NCBI RefSeq assembly: GCF_964065165.1
Contig: NZ_OZ061549.1
Location: forward strand, 62,001 to 126,000
Source: Levilactobacillus yonginensis
GTDB lineage: Bacteria; Bacillota; Bacilli; Lactobacillales; Lactobacillaceae
DNA: 64,000 nucleotides
Reading direction: 5' to 3'
Under the pieces are notes generated by a model. The model had not been told where the DNA came from. It was given only the letters and a program-made list of their open reading frames with translations, and searched no databases. Position numbers and translations under genes: made by a program. This document shows positions 41,501 to 50,239 of the stretch, piece by piece; position 1 is the stretch's first letter; every line of letters starts with the position of its first letter.

Positions 41501-42148
41501 TTAAACAGTAGCGTTGGAACGAATACCTTTTAAAGCGTCATCGATTTGTGCTAAAACAAGGTCAGTGTTGCCAGGTACGTCTAAGTCGTACTTTTGCAGG
41601 TCAATCTTGATCTTAGGACTAATATCGTAATCGGCGAACCAACCTTGGTAGGCGGTCCACATCTTCTTGTAGTAACTTTCCAGTTCTGGATTGTTATCGA
41701 ATTGTTCGTAGTCACGACCGCGCTTCTTGATACGGTGAAGGATTGTGTCAAAGTCAGCGTCGGCGTAAACTAACAAGTCTGGCGCTTTCTTTGGCAGTTC
41801 GTCCAGTTCATTCATCATGTTGTCGAGGAGGTTTAAGTAGACCTCAAGTTCAGTGTCCGTGATGTTCCCTTCAGCGTTGTTCTCGCGCGTGAAGAGGGCA
41901 TCTTCGTAGATGGAACGGTCGAGGACGTTGTTGTCGTCGGCGAGCGCTCGCTTGATCATACTGAAACGCTTGTTCAAGAAGTAAATTTGCAGTAAGAAAC
42001 CATATTGCTTAGGATCCCGGTAGTAAAGTGGCAGCACAGGGTTGTCACCAACGGGCTCGAAAAATGCCTGAGTTCCCAAGTGTGTCGCAATCTTTCCAGT
42101 AAGGGTCGTTTTACCGACACCAATCATTCCAGCTGTAATTATCACCAT
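41501..42148 (-). CDS. deoxynucleoside kinase (dGK/dAK family)
   Basis: A 215-residue enzyme. P-loop GMIGVGKTTLTGKIA at residues 7-21, the substrate-binding DRSIYED (about 77-83) and lid-region RIKKRGRDYEQ (about 151-161). It phosphorylates deoxyadenosine/deoxyguanosine for salvage. Lactobacilli often carry paired dAK/dGK genes; only one is present here, so substrate choice is uncertain. Ribosome site AAAGAGG upstream. Confidence 0.88.
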   Translation of the reverse strand: MVIITAGMIGVGKTTLTGKIATHLGTQAFFEPVGDNPVLPLYYRDPKQYGFLLQIYFLNKRFSMIKRALADDNNVLDRSIYEDALFTRENNAEGNITDTELEVYLNLLDNMMNELDELPKKAPDLLVYADADFDTILHRIKKRGRDYEQFDNNPELESYYKKMWTAYQGWFADYDISPKIKIDLQKYDLDVPGNTDLVLAQIDDALKGIRSNATV

Positions 42149-42296
42149 GATAGCCCCTCTTTAATTAGAAATACAAGATATAGTGTACCATAAAAATGCT
42201 CTGTACTACATCTGCCAGACAGATTTTTCTCCATTTCGTTAACTTTGGTTAGGCTGTATAATGGAACCATAGAGTTGTTGATTAGGAGGTTATGGT

Positions 42297-43067
42297 ATGT
42301 ATCAAGCAATTGTCTTTTTTGATTTAGATAGTACGTTGTTTGACGACGACAAGAACGTCTTGCCAGCCAGCATCGCCGCTATTCACGAGATGCAACAACA
42401 TCATATTTTACCAGTTATCGCAACTGGAAGAAACATTTTTGAGATTCAATATGTTTTAGACGCCACGGGAATTAATTCTGTGGTTGGGGCCAATGGCAGC
42501 TATGTCCAGTTAGAGGGCAAACGCCTGACCGCGTCCGTAATTGACCAGCAGACGCTAAATGATATCACAGCGTTTGCGAACGAGCAAGGGGACCCGTTGG
42601 CTTATTATACCAGCCAGGGGTTTCGGTTGAGTCAAGCCAATGCTGATACATCGGAGAATTTTCAGCTCTTGCGGTTGAATCCGGTGGTTGAAGCTGATTG
42701 GTATCAGAATCAAGAAATTAATTTTTTGAACGTCTTTAATCGAGATAAGGACCAAGCTTACCAGGCAAGGTTTGCAGGTAAGCTGGATCTCGTACGCAAT
42801 AATCCGCGTTGTTTAGACACTATGATTCACGGCGTTAGCAAGCAGTCTGGTATTCGCACGTTGATTGAGCAAGCTGGCTTACAGGGAATTAAGACCTATG
42901 CCTTCGGGGATGGTTACAACGACCTCCAAATGTTTGATGAGGTCGACGTGCCTATTTCCATGGGCAACGGTGTTCCCGAGGCCAAGGCGAAGGCTGCGTA
43001 CGTAACAACAACGAATACCACGGATGGCATCGTCCATGGTCTCCGGCACTTTGGTCTCATCAAGTAG
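42297..43067 (+). CDS. HAD-superfamily Cof-type phosphatase
   Basis: A 256-residue protein. HAD motif I FFDLDSTLFDDD (residues 7-18; the second Asp of the DxD is followed by Ser), motif II ATGRN (about 41-45), a C2-type cap, and motif IV GDGYNDLQMF (about 203-212). Such enzymes dephosphorylate sugar phosphates or flavin/pyridoxal phosphates. AGGAGG 8 bases upstream. Followed by a structured non-coding region. Confidence 0.85.
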   Translation: MYQAIVFFDLDSTLFDDDKNVLPASIAAIHEMQQHHILPVIATGRNIFEIQYVLDATGINSVVGANGSYVQLEGKRLTASVIDQQTLNDITAFANEQGDPLAYYTSQGFRLSQANADTSENFQLLRLNPVVEADWYQNQEINFLNVFNRDKDQAYQARFAGKLDLVRNNPRCLDTMIHGVSKQSGIRTLIEQAGLQGIKTYAFGDGYNDLQMFDEVDVPISMGNGVPEAKAKAAYVTTTNTTDGIVHGLRHFGLIK

Positions 43068-43106
43068 GTGAGCATCAGGATGGATGTGAATAGCCGCACT
43101 TCGAAT

Positions 43107-43405
43107 ACTAGGTTAGGACCTGTTGTGATGACGTTCCGGCTTCAAAACAGTGTCCGTTCGTTTTGAAGTCACGAAAATCGCATGTCTATAAGTTGGGCCT
43201 GATTCTAAGCCTGAGCCCAACACAGCTAACCTAGTAGTTTAGCTGATAATTGTTGGCCATGTTGGGAGAGTGCTCAACCTACGATTGTTATGACTAATAG
43301 CCCAGGAAGCGAGTCGTAGGTGGTCAGACGCAACCGCTGACTGTCGGCAGCTAACTAGTTCAATTTGTTTTAGGGAAAAGCTATGGCAGTGGCCATGGCT
43401 TTTTT
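43107..43405 (+). ncRNA. candidate structured RNA with terminator
   Basis: ACTAGGTTAG (43107-43116) pairs perfectly with CTAACCTAGT (43226-43235). It encloses CTTCAAAAC/GTTTTGAAG (43140-43148/43160-43168) and GTTGGGC/GCCCAAC (43192-43198/43215-43221), a junction-like fold. Downstream, ACCTACGA (43277-43284) pairs with TCGTAGGT (43314-43321), and a 12-bp terminator (43376-43403, loop AGTG, six Ts) ends the unit. No open frame of note. It could be an independent RNA, a long 3' UTR of the phosphatase gene, or, because of the terminal inverted repeat, a small mobile element. I do not recognise a known family. Confidence 0.5.
43376..43405 (+). terminator. terminator of the structured region
   Basis: AAAAGCTATGGC, loop AGTG, GCCATGGCTTTT with one G-T pair, then T-run. 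Confidence 0.8.
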
Positions 43406-43616
43406 GTTCGGGGGAATGGACACGTAAAGCAGCCTTAAAATGTTCCAAAGTGGGCGACAAATGAGGGTTGGATTTCGTTAGTAATAAATGAGTCGTTAAT
43501 TTAGGCCATCAGGGTAGAAAGTGGGGTGAGACAGAGGGCGGTTAGTCAATGAACATTAATATTGCTAGCCGAGTAATCTCGGTCTTAGGTTGTTTGTCTA
43601 GCGAGGTTAGGCGGAA

Positions 43617-43697
43617 TTGACTGCCTTTTTGACGTACGTTTCAAACATAGACATTCGGAGCGCAAAAAGGGTCCGAGACTTTTGTCTCGAACCCTTA
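43617..43697. repeat. dispersed repeat, copy A
   Basis: About 80 bases shared with 48927-49004 and 55725-55806: TTGACTGCCTTTTTG, ACGTTTC, TTCGGAGC-CAAAAAGGG, then a hairpin. Here the hairpin is AAGGGTCCGAGAC/GTCTCGAACCCTT with one mismatch. On the minus strand it is followed by TTTTTG and so also works as terminator for the pgmB operon ending at 43728. Confidence 0.75.
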
Positions 43698-43727
43698 ATG
43701 ACTAAGTGATTAATCTAAATGGACAAC

Positions 43728-44399
43728 TTAGCCTAATTTCTTTTCAATGTTTTCCAGGGTAACTTCAGCCGTATTGCTAAAGACCATGTCAGCAGCACCG
43801 AGTTCCTTGGCATCACCAATGCCCAAGGAAACTTCGCCAGCCGCGTTGATGGCGGCGACCCCAGCGGCAGCATCTTCCACACCAATACATTGTTCTGGTG
43901 GAAGGTTCAGGAGTTCAGCACCACGGGTGTAGATTTCTGGATTTGGCTTACCATGTGTCAATGTAGCGGGGTCGACGATTTTAGGGAAGTAATTGGCCAG
44001 TTGTAACTTGCCTAACACGCGTGGCGCGTTCTTTGAGGCAGAAGCCAATGATAGGTCGTAGCCCTTGGCCCGGAGGCTATCAAGAAAGTCCTTCATGCCG
44101 GGTAAAATGTTGGCTGGGGTCATCTTGTCGACTTCAGCGACGTAATTGGTGTTCTTTTGAGCGGCTAATTTTTCTTTCTCGGCTTGGGTGTAATCATTTT
44201 CCTTCCCACCAGCCTTTAGAATCATTTCCAAAGAGTCCATCCGGCTAATACCCTTGAGACCGTCACCCAGTTCTTTACTCCAAGCAACGCCAAGACTGTC
44301 AGCAAGTTGATGCCAAGCGGTTCCGTGGAGGATTGAGGTATCAGTAATGACCCCATCGAGGTCGAAGACGAATCCTTTAATATCAGCAAATTTTGTCAT
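43728..44399 (-). CDS. pgmB: beta-phosphoglucomutase
   Basis: A 223-residue HAD enzyme; I start it at the ATG 44399 (MTKFADIK) after AAGGAG, as the longer frame runs into the upstream gene. Motif I FVFDLDGVITDTS (residues about 9-21; nucleophile and acid Asp), GISRMDSLEMIL of the cap, SASKNAPRVL, and GVEDAAAGVAAI with the metal-binding Asp. It converts beta-glucose-1-phosphate from the GH65 phosphorylase into glucose-6-phosphate. Located 13 bases after that gene. Confidence 0.93.
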   Translation of the reverse strand: MTKFADIKGFVFDLDGVITDTSILHGTAWHQLADSLGVAWSKELGDGLKGISRMDSLEMILKAGGKENDYTQAEKEKLAAQKNTNYVAEVDKMTPANILPGMKDFLDSLRAKGYDLSLASASKNAPRVLGKLQLANYFPKIVDPATLTHGKPNPEIYTRGAELLNLPPEQCIGVEDAAAGVAAINAAGEVSLGIGDAKELGAADMVFSNTAEVTLENIEKKLG

Positions 44400-44412
44400 G
44401 TAAAAACACTCC

Positions 44413-47124
44413 TTAATAGGTAATAGTTTGCGAAACATCGGGTTTAAGTGAAACAGAATGGGTGCCAACCTTGATGGTGGCTGTGTGATCGGCCGTCACG
44501 GTAATTTTGTGATGGTCAATGTTGAAGGTGAATCGGGTTCCTCGTAAGAGTTGGTGGAACCGCACACGCTGCCAAGCTGCTGGCAGATGGGGGTTGACCG
44601 TTAACTCAGGAGCAAGTGAGTCAACCCCGGCATAGAACCGGGTAGACATCAGCGTGACGGCGCCCATAACACCAAGGTGAATGCCTTCGGCGGTGGTGCC
44701 ACCCTGAATATCATAGTAGTCAGAGAACAAAGCTTGTGAGAAGAAGCGCCATGATTGATCCATATTTCCAGCCATAGCGGTCAACGCTGCGTACACGATA
44801 CGAGAGAGGGTGGATCCGTGAGTGGTGCGATCTAGGTAGAATTGCAGGTTATTCAACAGCGCCTGTTGCGGTAAGTCATAGCCTAATTGCTTCAGCAAGG
44901 CCAATACCTGAGGCGCATCTAAGTTATAGAACGCCATTAGGGCATCTGCTTGTTTGGCCACTTGGTAGGCATCGGGCGTCTTTCCCTCCGCCTTCAGAAT
45001 GCGGTCCATCCGGGAGATGTCGCCATATTTTTGCCGGTACTTACCGAAGTCGAGGCGAGGGAGCTTAAAGTACCCCTCAAATTGGCCAATGATGCCGTCA
45101 CTATTGATGTCCAACTTAAGATGTTGTGCCACGTCGGCCTGCTTTTGTAAAAGTTCTGGAGTGACGGCCGTCTTTTGGTCAACCGTTGTCAGCGTTTCTT
45201 TCGAAAGTTGCTGGCGAATTTGTACCAACTGGTTAAACAACCAAGCGACCATTAAATTGGTGTAGGCGTTATTGGCCAGGCCAGTTGTATCAGAATTTGG
45301 ATAATTTTCGTGGAATTCGTCGGGGCCCATGACCTTGTCGATGGTGTAACGGTGATTGGATTGGTCAAGTTTAACTTTGCTCAACCAGAAGTGGGCAATC
45401 TCTTGTAGCATTTCCAAACCGTACTTCGCCATGAAGTCAAAGTCACCGGAAATGCGCGTGTACATGATGACATTGTAAGCAATGGCTAGGGAAACGTGAC
45501 GTTGCAATGAGGAGTAGTCAGGATCCCAGGTATTGGTGAGGGGATTTAGGTGGACAACTTGCGATTGCTCATCGCCAATTTCACCGGATTGCCAAGGATA
45601 CATGGCACCAGCGTAGCCAGCCGCCTGTGCATTTTTTTTAGCAGCGGGCAGGCGGCGGTACCGGTACATGAGTAGCTGTCGTGCTAATTTTGGATCATGC
45701 AGCGTGAAGACGGGAAGGTCAAACATTTCGTCCCAAAAGACGTGGCCCCGGTACGCTTCACCGTCAAGTCCTCGGGCATTGATAGAGGCATCAATTTTAC
45801 CGGAACGAATGGCTTGAACGGCTGAGAATAGGTGGTAGAGGTTAACACGGGTCAGTTTTTGCGAGGTAATATCGCCTTCGATTTGAATATCAGCGTCTGC
45901 CCAACGCTGCTTCCAGTAATGGGTACTACTTTGTAGCGTGTCATCATAGGAAGCAGACTGTAAGTCAGTCGTAGCTGTTTCTAGAAGGTCACGAGTGGTT
46001 TCACGGTTGGTGAAGAGGACGACGTTTTTTTCAAAAGTATACGTATGCTGCGGTTCAACACTAACGGAGCGCATTTGCCGAACCTGTTGGCCATCGACGG
46101 GTGAGTTGGCCGGGGCAGTTAATGCGTCACCGGGGCCACTGAGATGCGAACCAATGGCGAAGTGAACTTGCGAAGAGCGCGTTTCACCTTCCAGGAAAAT
46201 CCGGTCCGGTTGTTGACTGGTACCGGTAACCTGAATATGATGCTGGTCAAAGGCGTTGTACCGTGCAACGTTACCGTTAACGACGCCGCCATCAATGGTA
46301 GAGTAGACCTGTAAGGTACCGGCAAAATTGAGGGGCGTAATCTCGTATTTAATTGCGAGCCGGTGCCAATCTTTGAAGTTGGCTAATTTAGAGGTTCGAA
46401 TCCGTAGTGCATGACCAGTTGAAAGTTGAACCATCATGGTGGTTGTCAGCGTGCCAGTGTGCAAGTCCAGGCTTCTATAAATATCTTGAATATCGGCTGC
46501 TTTGATTTGAAAAGGATTTTGATGGTCGACACCAAATGAGAGGGCCTGGGCGTTTGGTAAATTGACCAAGTCTTCATTTTTAACCTGCCGGCCGTTGAGA
46601 TTGGTCGTCAGTTGATCATAGAGTCCTGCCGTGTACATGCCGGGATAGTTATCCGCGTCAGCATGAGCTTCCGTATAAGCCCCACGGAGACCGAAGAATC
46701 CATTACCAACGGTCAACATGGCTTCCTGACCATAGTTGCGTTTGCCAGTATACTGACCGTAATAATCAAGGTGCCAGCTAAGATAGTCGCGCTTGGCAGC
46801 TAAAGCTTGGGTCAGGCCATGTTCAGCGATGGCCTGATTGCTAACGACGGGGATGTTCAGCATGTTGGTGATAGCCAGGCCAATGTCGATGCGTTGGTGG
46901 TTGATGCCGACGACCGTATCTGAAAACGGGTAGCTGAGGGCGTTGTCAACGATGGCAGCGTTCACATCCAAGCCAGCGAGTTTGAGACGTAAATTTTCAA
47001 GGTTCTCACCGATGGTTTGTTCGGCATTATAAGCAATGATAAATTGACGTTGCCCGGACCGATCAGCGGGTTGGTAACTGACTTCTAAGGAGTCATCTAA
47101 GACGTGTAATGTAATGATTTTCAA
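44413..47124 (-). CDS. GH65 glycoside phosphorylase (maltose/kojibiose type) with N-terminal extension
   Basis: A 903-residue protein starting at TTG 47124 (AAGGATG upstream). Residues about 1-115 are an extra N-terminal domain not usual in maltose phosphorylases of about 750 residues. From about 117 the family part begins: HLDYYGQYTGKRNYGQEAML, then the beta-sandwich and the alpha/alpha barrel with the catalytic Glu in KVMGPDEFHEN (about 603-613) and WDEMFDLPVF, and HGSTLSRIVYA for phosphate binding. It splits a disaccharide by phosphate into glucose and beta-glucose-1-phosphate, which pgmB then uses. Substrate (maltose, kojibiose, nigerose, trehalose) cannot be decided by eye. Confidence 0.85.
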   Translation of the reverse strand: MKIITLHVLDDSLEVSYQPADRSGQRQFIIAYNAEQTIGENLENLRLKLAGLDVNAAIVDNALSYPFSDTVVGINHQRIDIGLAITNMLNIPVVSNQAIAEHGLTQALAAKRDYLSWHLDYYGQYTGKRNYGQEAMLTVGNGFFGLRGAYTEAHADADNYPGMYTAGLYDQLTTNLNGRQVKNEDLVNLPNAQALSFGVDHQNPFQIKAADIQDIYRSLDLHTGTLTTTMMVQLSTGHALRIRTSKLANFKDWHRLAIKYEITPLNFAGTLQVYSTIDGGVVNGNVARYNAFDQHHIQVTGTSQQPDRIFLEGETRSSQVHFAIGSHLSGPGDALTAPANSPVDGQQVRQMRSVSVEPQHTYTFEKNVVLFTNRETTRDLLETATTDLQSASYDDTLQSSTHYWKQRWADADIQIEGDITSQKLTRVNLYHLFSAVQAIRSGKIDASINARGLDGEAYRGHVFWDEMFDLPVFTLHDPKLARQLLMYRYRRLPAAKKNAQAAGYAGAMYPWQSGEIGDEQSQVVHLNPLTNTWDPDYSSLQRHVSLAIAYNVIMYTRISGDFDFMAKYGLEMLQEIAHFWLSKVKLDQSNHRYTIDKVMGPDEFHENYPNSDTTGLANNAYTNLMVAWLFNQLVQIRQQLSKETLTTVDQKTAVTPELLQKQADVAQHLKLDINSDGIIGQFEGYFKLPRLDFGKYRQKYGDISRMDRILKAEGKTPDAYQVAKQADALMAFYNLDAPQVLALLKQLGYDLPQQALLNNLQFYLDRTTHGSTLSRIVYAALTAMAGNMDQSWRFFSQALFSDYYDIQGGTTAEGIHLGVMGAVTLMSTRFYAGVDSLAPELTVNPHLPAAWQRVRFHQLLRGTRFTFNIDHHKITVTADHTATIKVGTHSVSLKPDVSQTITY

Positions 47125-47229
47125 GTTAATTCGTCATCCTTTCTGCTAAATGTTAGCGTATTCTTCACTATTTATCTTAGGCTACCATCAGACAATAAGC
47201 AATTAATCCCCTTCAATTTGTTAAAAATA

Positions 47230-47259
47230 ATTTTACTCATAAATGGCTAAACGGCGCAA
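47230..47259 (-). promoter_or_regulatory. promoter of the GH65-pgmB operon
   Basis: On the minus strand TTGCGC (47254-47259) and TAAAAT (47230-47235) with an 18-base spacer. The -35 touches the palindromic operator at 47261-47274, so a bound repressor would block RNA polymerase. Confidence 0.55.
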
Positions 47260-47260
47260 T

Positions 47261-47274
47261 TGCAACCGATTGCA
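47261..47274. promoter_or_regulatory. LacI/MalR-type operator
   Basis: TGCAACCGATTGCA, a near-perfect palindrome with the central CG typical of LacI-family repressors such as MalR. Lies just upstream of the -35. The regulator gene is not in the window. Confidence 0.6.
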
Positions 47275-47353
47275 GTACTTTGGCTTAGATGGGTAAAGTG
47301 CCTTACTAGTTGTCTCAACGTAGCTTAGCGGAATCAATTGAAAATATTTGACA

Positions 47354-47388
47354 CAAAAAGAGTCTGACACGGTTACGTCTCAGACTCT
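47354..47388 (-). terminator. terminator of the 2-hydroxyacid dehydrogenase gene
   Basis: AGAGTCTGA (47359-47367) pairs with TCAGACTCT (47380-47388); the As at 47355-47359 form the T-run on the minus strand. Confidence 0.7.
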
Positions 47389-47502
47389 AGAATGGATAAG
47401 TTTAAGTTGATTGAAATAAAATAGCATTAGCTGCGGTGGTTACGATTGCTGAAGTCATAGATGTCTGTGGCCAGTAAAATGATTACCACAAACATCAGGC
47501 GA

Positions 47503-48465
47503 TTAAGGATTGACGACGTATAACGGTTGCTCGCCTGTTGCAACTCTAACTGCATTGTTAGCCACGATGGCAGCCATGGCATCCCGAGCTTCAACGGTAG
47601 CATTGCCGACGTGGGGTGTCAAGATGACGTTGTTTAGCGTCTTAAAACCGTCGTCAACGTGTGGTTCCGCCTCGTAGACGTCCAGAGCAGCACCAGCTAA
47701 TTCGCCTTGTTGCAGGGCAGTTAATAACGCCGCTTCATTGATCACGGGACCACGCGCGGCGTTAATCAGCATTGCGGAGTTCTTCATTTGTTTGAAGGCC
47801 GTTGCCCCTAATAAGTGATGCGTGGCTTCAGTCAGAGGACAGTGAATGGTTAAGATATCACTCTGCGTTAAGACTTCATCTAATGTGCCATAAGAAGCGT
47901 GCATGCTGGCTTCCGTAGCGGCCGGTAGGGGATGGCGTTGGGTGTAGATGACCCGCATATCAAATGCAGCCAAGCGTTTTGCAACAGCCTGTCCAATCTG
48001 GCCCATGCCAATGATGCCTAGAGTCTTGCCTGCTAATTCGTGACCCAGGAAGAAGAGTGGGGACCAACCGGCAAACCCTTTAGTTCGCATCAGCTGGTCA
48101 CCTTCAACGATTCGGTGAGCTAGAGCGATAATCAAACCGATCGTCACCTCTGCTGTGGAAGTCGTGGAGACCTTGGGGGTATTGGTGACGGGAATGCCTT
48201 TGTTTTTGGCGTACGCTGTGTCGATGTTGTTAAAACCGGCACCGTAGTTAGCAATTAGCTTTAATTGGGGTGCCGCATCGATGATGTCTTGATCAACCTG
48301 AGTGGATAGTGGTGTAATCAGGACGTCAATGTTAGCAACGTGTTGCAAGAGTTCAGCTTTGGTAATTAAGCCATCACCGGTATAACTTTCAACTGTCAAG
48401 CCCGCCTGGTTTAAAATGTCGAGGGCCGACTGGGGAATTGGTGCGCTGACAAATACACGACTCAT
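47503..48465 (-). CDS. D-isomer-specific 2-hydroxyacid dehydrogenase
   Basis: A 320-residue enzyme; start at ATG 48465 (MSRVFVSAPI) after AAGGAGTG. Substrate domain with NYGAGFNNID (about 75-84), Rossmann GMGQIGQAVAKRL (about 151-163), and catalytic Arg in INAARGPVI, Glu in VYEAEPHV, His in LTPHVGNAT. It is closest by pattern to glyoxylate/hydroxypyruvate reductase-type members; it reduces a 2-keto acid with NAD(P)H. Substrate not decided. Monocistronic. Confidence 0.88.
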   Translation of the reverse strand: MSRVFVSAPIPQSALDILNQAGLTVESYTGDGLITKAELLQHVANIDVLITPLSTQVDQDIIDAAPQLKLIANYGAGFNNIDTAYAKNKGIPVTNTPKVSTTSTAEVTIGLIIALAHRIVEGDQLMRTKGFAGWSPLFFLGHELAGKTLGIIGMGQIGQAVAKRLAAFDMRVIYTQRHPLPAATEASMHASYGTLDEVLTQSDILTIHCPLTEATHHLLGATAFKQMKNSAMLINAARGPVINEAALLTALQQGELAGAALDVYEAEPHVDDGFKTLNNVILTPHVGNATVEARDAMAAIVANNAVRVATGEQPLYVVNP

Positions 48466-48612
48466 ACATGTCACTCCTTCATTGAATAGGTACTACTGCC
48501 ATTGTATTCGCTTTCATCGGAGAAAGCACGCCATCCGGGATTTATCGTCGAAATGTCGGGGCAAACGTGGTAAGCTTTTAACAGCGATTCTGAGAAAGGG
48601 GTGTGGAGAACC

Positions 48613-48831
48613 TTGAAAATTGTGACTATCGTGCTAATGGTTTTGCTGACTGCCGGTCTGGTGGGTGGCACCCTTTGGTTGATGCTGAGTTTACAGTTGG
48701 TTGCTTGGTTGGAAGCATTACTTGGGTTTGGTGGGTTAACACTCAGTACATTGGTCAATCTGGGATTATTCTGGTTTTTGTGGTCCCGGTCGACGTCACT
48801 TGAGTCTGAGGATTCAGACGAAGACGAATGA
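48613..48831 (+). CDS. small membrane protein
   Basis: A 72-residue protein. TTG 48613 is preferred (GTGGAG upstream); GTG 48601 is possible. Two membrane helices (VTIVLMVLLTAGLVGGTLWL and LEALLGFGGLTLSTLVNLGL) and an acidic tail SLESEDSDEDE. Unknown function. Divergent from the dehydrogenase gene. Confidence 0.5.
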   Translation: MKIVTIVLMVLLTAGLVGGTLWLMLSLQLVAWLEALLGFGGLTLSTLVNLGLFWFLWSRSTSLESEDSDEDE

Positions 48832-48926
48832 AATCAACAAGTAAGAGAGTGAACCAAAAGATGATCAGTCAATGAGCCTTATCATCGATGGGCGGATGGT
48901 CCTGGTCTTGGATGGGTTAAACGTAG

Positions 48927-49004
48927 TTGATGGTCCTTTGTTGCACGTTTCGATTATGTATGTTCGGAGCACCCAAGGGGTCCGATACTTTTGTTCCTGA
49001 CCCA
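48927..49004. repeat. dispersed repeat, copy B (degenerate)
   Basis: Shares TTGCACGTTTCGA, TGTATGTTCGGAGCACCCAA and GGGGTCCGATACTTTTGTTC with the copies at 43617 and 55725. The hairpin is damaged here (GTCCGATAC versus GTTCCTGAC) and there is no minus-strand gene directly to its right, so this copy is not simply a terminator of a neighbouring gene. Confidence 0.65.
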
Positions 49005-49006
49005 AT

Positions 49007-49037
49007 AAAAAAAGCCATTACGAGAAATCGCAATGGC
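49007..49037 (-). terminator. second minus-strand terminator
   Basis: GCCATT (49014-49019) pairs with AATGGC (49032-49037); seven As at 49007-49013 give the T-run on the minus strand. Confidence 0.6.
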
Positions 49038-49049
49038 CAAAGAGTAAGG

Positions 49050-49079
49050 TTACAACATAATTGGGGGATTATGTTGTAA
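49050..49079. repeat. perfect 12-bp inverted repeat with G5/C5 loop
   Basis: TTACAACATAAT, TGGGGG, ATTATGTTGTAA. Adjacent to a second hairpin with the same loop core at 49085-49116. Confidence 0.85.
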
Positions 49080-49177
49080 AAAAATTTCATCTACTTTGGG
49101 GGAGTAAAATGAAATCTGTCTGTTGAATGAGGACAGAAGCCTCACGAGTAAGCTAAACTTACCCGCAACCATATAGT
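49078..49177 (-). ncRNA. candidate small RNA with C-rich loop
   Basis: Read on the minus strand. A -10-like TAGAAT (49184-49189) is followed by hairpin GTAAG/CTTAC (49149-49163) and hairpin TGAGG/CCTCA (49129-49145). A longer hairpin ATTTCAT..ATGAAAT (49085-49116) has inner pairs ACT/AGT and the loop CCCCCA, followed by eight Ts (49078-49085). C-rich unpaired loops are used by many Firmicutes small RNAs to pair with Shine-Dalgarno sites. No gene overlaps it. The 5' end is an estimate. Confidence 0.45.
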
Positions 49178-49324
49178 ACCGCATTCTATATAAAAATGCT
49201 ATTAAAAAATAAATAATTCATAAAATCGATTTGACTAACTAATATAAAGCAACGTTTTGTCGCTTATTAATAGGCTTTACCCGAGTTAGTTAGCCAGCGT
49301 AACAAAAAAGAGAGGGCGAATATT

Positions 49325-50005
49325 GTGCAAAAGAATCAGCCAAAAGTCGGAGGTTTCATGAGTTGGGGTTGGATCATCCTAATGATATTTTTAGTAAGTG
49401 TGGTGCAACTACCACTACTTAAGCTAAACCACGGAACGACGCTTGATCGGGGAATGTGGGCGATAATTTACCTGTTAGGTTTCGCGGTAACGATTGCGAT
49501 TGGCGGGTGGCAGTATCATAGGTTACATCCCAAGTGGCAGCGTCTAACTGGCCAGGATTGGGGGTTAATGGTTAAGGGCTACGCGTTTATGATTTTCGCA
49601 GAAATTGTATTGGGATTGTTGAATAAACTGCTTTACCATGAAACGAGCACGCAGAACAATCAGACAATTACGACACTGATGGATCGGGGCACACTGACGA
49701 TGGTTCTCTTAGCGGTGACAGCGGTCTGTGCGTCGCCAATCATTGAAGAACTGACATTCCGAGGTCTGTTAATTGACGGGTGTTTCTCGGCGCAGTCGTT
49801 TTGGCTACCCATTGTGATTAGTGGGATTATCTTTTCCATTCCCCATGCCAGCAATAATCCCATAAGCTGGATTATTTACGCTGTGATGGGAGGGACCTTC
49901 GCCTACGTTTATAAACGTACTGATAAGTTGCAAAGTACGATTCTGATGCACGCATTTAATAACCTGATTGCAGTTGCTATCATGTTAACGACATTAGGGC
50001 ATTAA
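49325..50005 (+). CDS. CPBP (CAAX/Abi) family intramembrane protease
   Basis: A 226-residue membrane protein, GTG start after GAGAGGGCG. About seven to eight helices; the CPBP motifs are present: EELTFRGLL (about 140-148), HASNNPISW (about 178-186) and HAFNNLIAV (about 210-218), which hold the catalytic Glu and His residues. Members process prenylated or other membrane proteins and include bacteriocin immunity proteins; no bacteriocin gene is seen beside it. Confidence 0.85.
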   Translation: MQKNQPKVGGFMSWGWIILMIFLVSVVQLPLLKLNHGTTLDRGMWAIIYLLGFAVTIAIGGWQYHRLHPKWQRLTGQDWGLMVKGYAFMIFAEIVLGLLNKLLYHETSTQNNQTITTLMDRGTLTMVLLAVTAVCASPIIEELTFRGLLIDGCFSAQSFWLPIVISGIIFSIPHASNNPISWIIYAVMGGTFAYVYKRTDKLQSTILMHAFNNLIAVAIMLTTLGH

Positions 50006-50130
50006 TCAGGAAATTGCGTCAGAAATTAGGCTAGGTGTTGACTGTTGGTTTGGGTTTCGGCAACAAGGTCAAGATAGTGTGGCTATCGTGCAATTATCGC
50101 TTGAGAGGAAACCGAATAGTCTAAAATGAG

Positions 50131-50163
50131 TTAGCGGGTCAGTGAGGGGTCCGCTTTTTTAGT
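50131..50163 (+). terminator. terminator after the CPBP gene
   Basis: AGCGG pairs with CCGCT around a GTCAGTGAGGGGT loop, followed by six Ts. Confidence 0.55.
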
Positions 50164-50239
50164 GCCAACAGCTGACTGCCGGAACGATGGGGTTAACTGG
50201 CTTCAGAATCTGGTGGCTAGTATGGAACGCTTAACGAGT

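Noticed and set aside
43068..43106. Extension of the phosphatase transcript unit as a coding frame
   Set aside because: Short frames only, no ribosome site; region is better explained by RNA structure downstream.
47427..47495. 22-codon minus-strand ORF (MFVVIILLATDIYDFSNRNH start) after the dehydrogenase gene
   Set aside because: Protein-like small hydrophobic peptide but no ribosome site and too short to support alone.
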